Part shown: positions 49,158 to 50,026 of the stretch, in pieces
Layout: every line of letters starts with the position of its first letter
Position numbering within the stretch: the first letter of the stretch is position 1
Assembly (NCBI GenBank): GCA_910578385.1
Contig: CAJTQV010000009.1
Location: 73,022-123,047, forward strand
Reading direction: 5' to 3'
DNA from: an uncultured Muribaculaceae bacterium
GTDB taxonomy: Bacteria; Bacteroidota; Bacteroidia; Bacteroidales; Muribaculaceae
DNA: 50,026 nucleotides
Made by a program: the position numbers and the translations under genes
The notes under the pieces: generated by a model
Database searches by the model: none
What the model was told of the DNA's origin: nothing
What the model saw: only the letters and a program-made list of their open reading frames with translations

Positions 49158-49982
49158 ATGGCAATATACTCGTATACATTTTCCCCCACTGGAACATCCG
49201 CTAAAATCCTCAAAGGTATTTTGGCAGGAATAATCGATAATATTGATGTTGAGTCAGTTTACTCAGACCTTACTAAGTCGGGTATCGACAGAAAAAGTTT
49301 CTCCTCCGATGATTTGATGATTGTATCCGCGCCTGTTTATGGCGGTAAAATCGCACCTCTTGTCAAACAACGTCTTGAGGGAATATCCGGCGACGGTACC
49401 AAATGTATAGTGGTAGCTGTCTATGGTAACCGGGCATTCGAGAAAGCGGTTAACGACCTTGCGGGTTGGTTGACGGAGCGAGGCTTCATTGTCTGTGGCG
49501 CGGCCGCTTTTATCGGCGAGCACTCCTATAGCACTGATACCACTCCGATAGCGAAGGGGCGGCCGACGCAACAAGATTTATCCGAGGCACGCGCTTTCGG
49601 AACTGCCATTGCAGCAAGATTGCATGATGGAACTTTGAGGGAGATAGACACAACGCACCTTGAAGATGAAGAGTCTCCGGCAGAGTTCCTGAAAAACTTC
49701 AGGAACTTTGTCATGGAATACCAGCGTCAGCAAACTGAATCACCAAAGCGTTATCTCCCGGAAATCGACGCTACGCGATGTGACCAATGCGGCGTATGCA
49801 CAGACGTGTGTCCTACTGGGGCTATTTCTCCCGATACACTTGAAGTTGACCCGTCCAAGTGCATCAAATGCTGCGCCTGCGTGAAATGCTGCCCCAACAG
49901 CGCCCGTACCCTCTTCACTACCTTCGCGCTCCCTCTCTCCCAAAACTTCTCCACCCCAAAATCTCCGCGCTGGCTCATCTGA
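49158..49982 (+). CDS. EFR1-type flavodoxin/ferredoxin fusion
   Basis: 274 residues from MAIYSYTFSPTGTSAK; the 18 codons before it have no family resemblance. A flavodoxin-like domain (~1-165) with the FMN loop TFSPTGTSAKI is followed by two 4Fe-4S motifs, CDQCGVCTDVCPTG and CIKCCACVKCCPNSA, near residues 218-256. It would pass electrons within the cytosol; the partner is unknown. The gene appears complete, ending 44 bp before the window edge. It could be co-transcribed with lplA (85 bp gap, no terminator). Confidence 0.88.
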   Translation: MAIYSYTFSPTGTSAKILKGILAGIIDNIDVESVYSDLTKSGIDRKSFSSDDLMIVSAPVYGGKIAPLVKQRLEGISGDGTKCIVVAVYGNRAFEKAVNDLAGWLTERGFIVCGAAAFIGEHSYSTDTTPIAKGRPTQQDLSEARAFGTAIAARLHDGTLREIDTTHLEDEESPAEFLKNFRNFVMEYQRQQTESPKRYLPEIDATRCDQCGVCTDVCPTGAISPDTLEVDPSKCIKCCACVKCCPNSARTLFTTFALPLSQNFSTPKSPRWLI

Positions 49983-50026
49983 CCAAACTGCTTCCACAAT
50001 ATAATATGGCGGGACGGCTACATGCC

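Overview
The window is a chromosomal stretch of a Bacteroidales bacterium, most likely a gut Muribaculaceae-type species. This is inferred from three things. Upstream regions carry the Bacteroidetes promoter pattern (TTTG, 19-21 bases, then TAnnTTTG). The protein families are typical of the order: a BspA-like leucine-rich repeat protein, a PorT-like barrel, a ~665-residue urocanase, a long DnaA without a canonical start region, and an M13 peptidase of the Bacteroides type. Intergenic regions hold short palindromic repeats. I ran no search, so the family-level placement is a judgement.

Layout. 1-2360 is the 3' part of a BspA-like surface protein with a young tandem repeat. It is followed by 780 bp with no gene, built of nested palindromes. 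3.1-9.2 kb holds a DUF2156 protein, a secreted M16 peptidase behind a structured leader, a DUF1846 protein and an unlisted 50-residue small protein. 9.2-12.4 kb has a SpoT-type (p)ppGpp enzyme whose synthetase domain looks dead, and a solitary DUF1016/YhcG nuclease gene bracketed by a 74-bp direct repeat that carries a promoter. 12.5-19.0 kb is a complete histidine-degradation operon (hutU-ftcD-hutI-hutH) ending in glutamate and methenyl-THF. A nitroreductase and an Fe-type superoxide dismutase follow. 20.6-25.8 kb is a thiamine operon on the minus strand (thiS, a TenI-like paralogue, thiE, thiG, thiC, thiH) with no TPP riboswitch visible to me. thiF and thiD are absent from the operon.

26.2-30.4 kb: dnaA, then a LysM/periplasmic-binding-fold protein overlapping an outer-membrane barrel gene. 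30.4-30.9 kb is a YafQ-type toxin-antitoxin pair. 31-33.2 kb is cdsA and a membrane-anchored MORN/GH25 muramidase. 33.3-33.6 kb is an orphan XRE regulator whose end overlaps comEC. 33.6-44.6 kb is one long minus-strand cluster read udk-lptB-amidase-mlaD-abcF-pepO-aroE-comEC. mlaE and mlaF run divergently from it, so the phospholipid-transport set is split around one intergenic region. The right end has tRNA-Gln(CTG) with a textbook promoter and terminator, a WG-repeat lipid- or surface-type secreted protein, an A1S_2505-family protein, a lipoate-protein ligase and a flavodoxin/ferredoxin fusion.

The signals most worth a second look are: the hydrolase-only RSH; two genes (this RSH and the DUF1846 gene) whose predicted promoters sit 5 nt from the start codon, implying leaderless mRNAs; the duplicated promoter around the DUF1016 gene; the palindromic repeat family with changed but still paired stems; the structured leader of the M16 gene; a GC-rich structured island between thiS and dnaA; and an in-frame 30-bp duplication of the lptB tail in which each copy brings its own stop codon.
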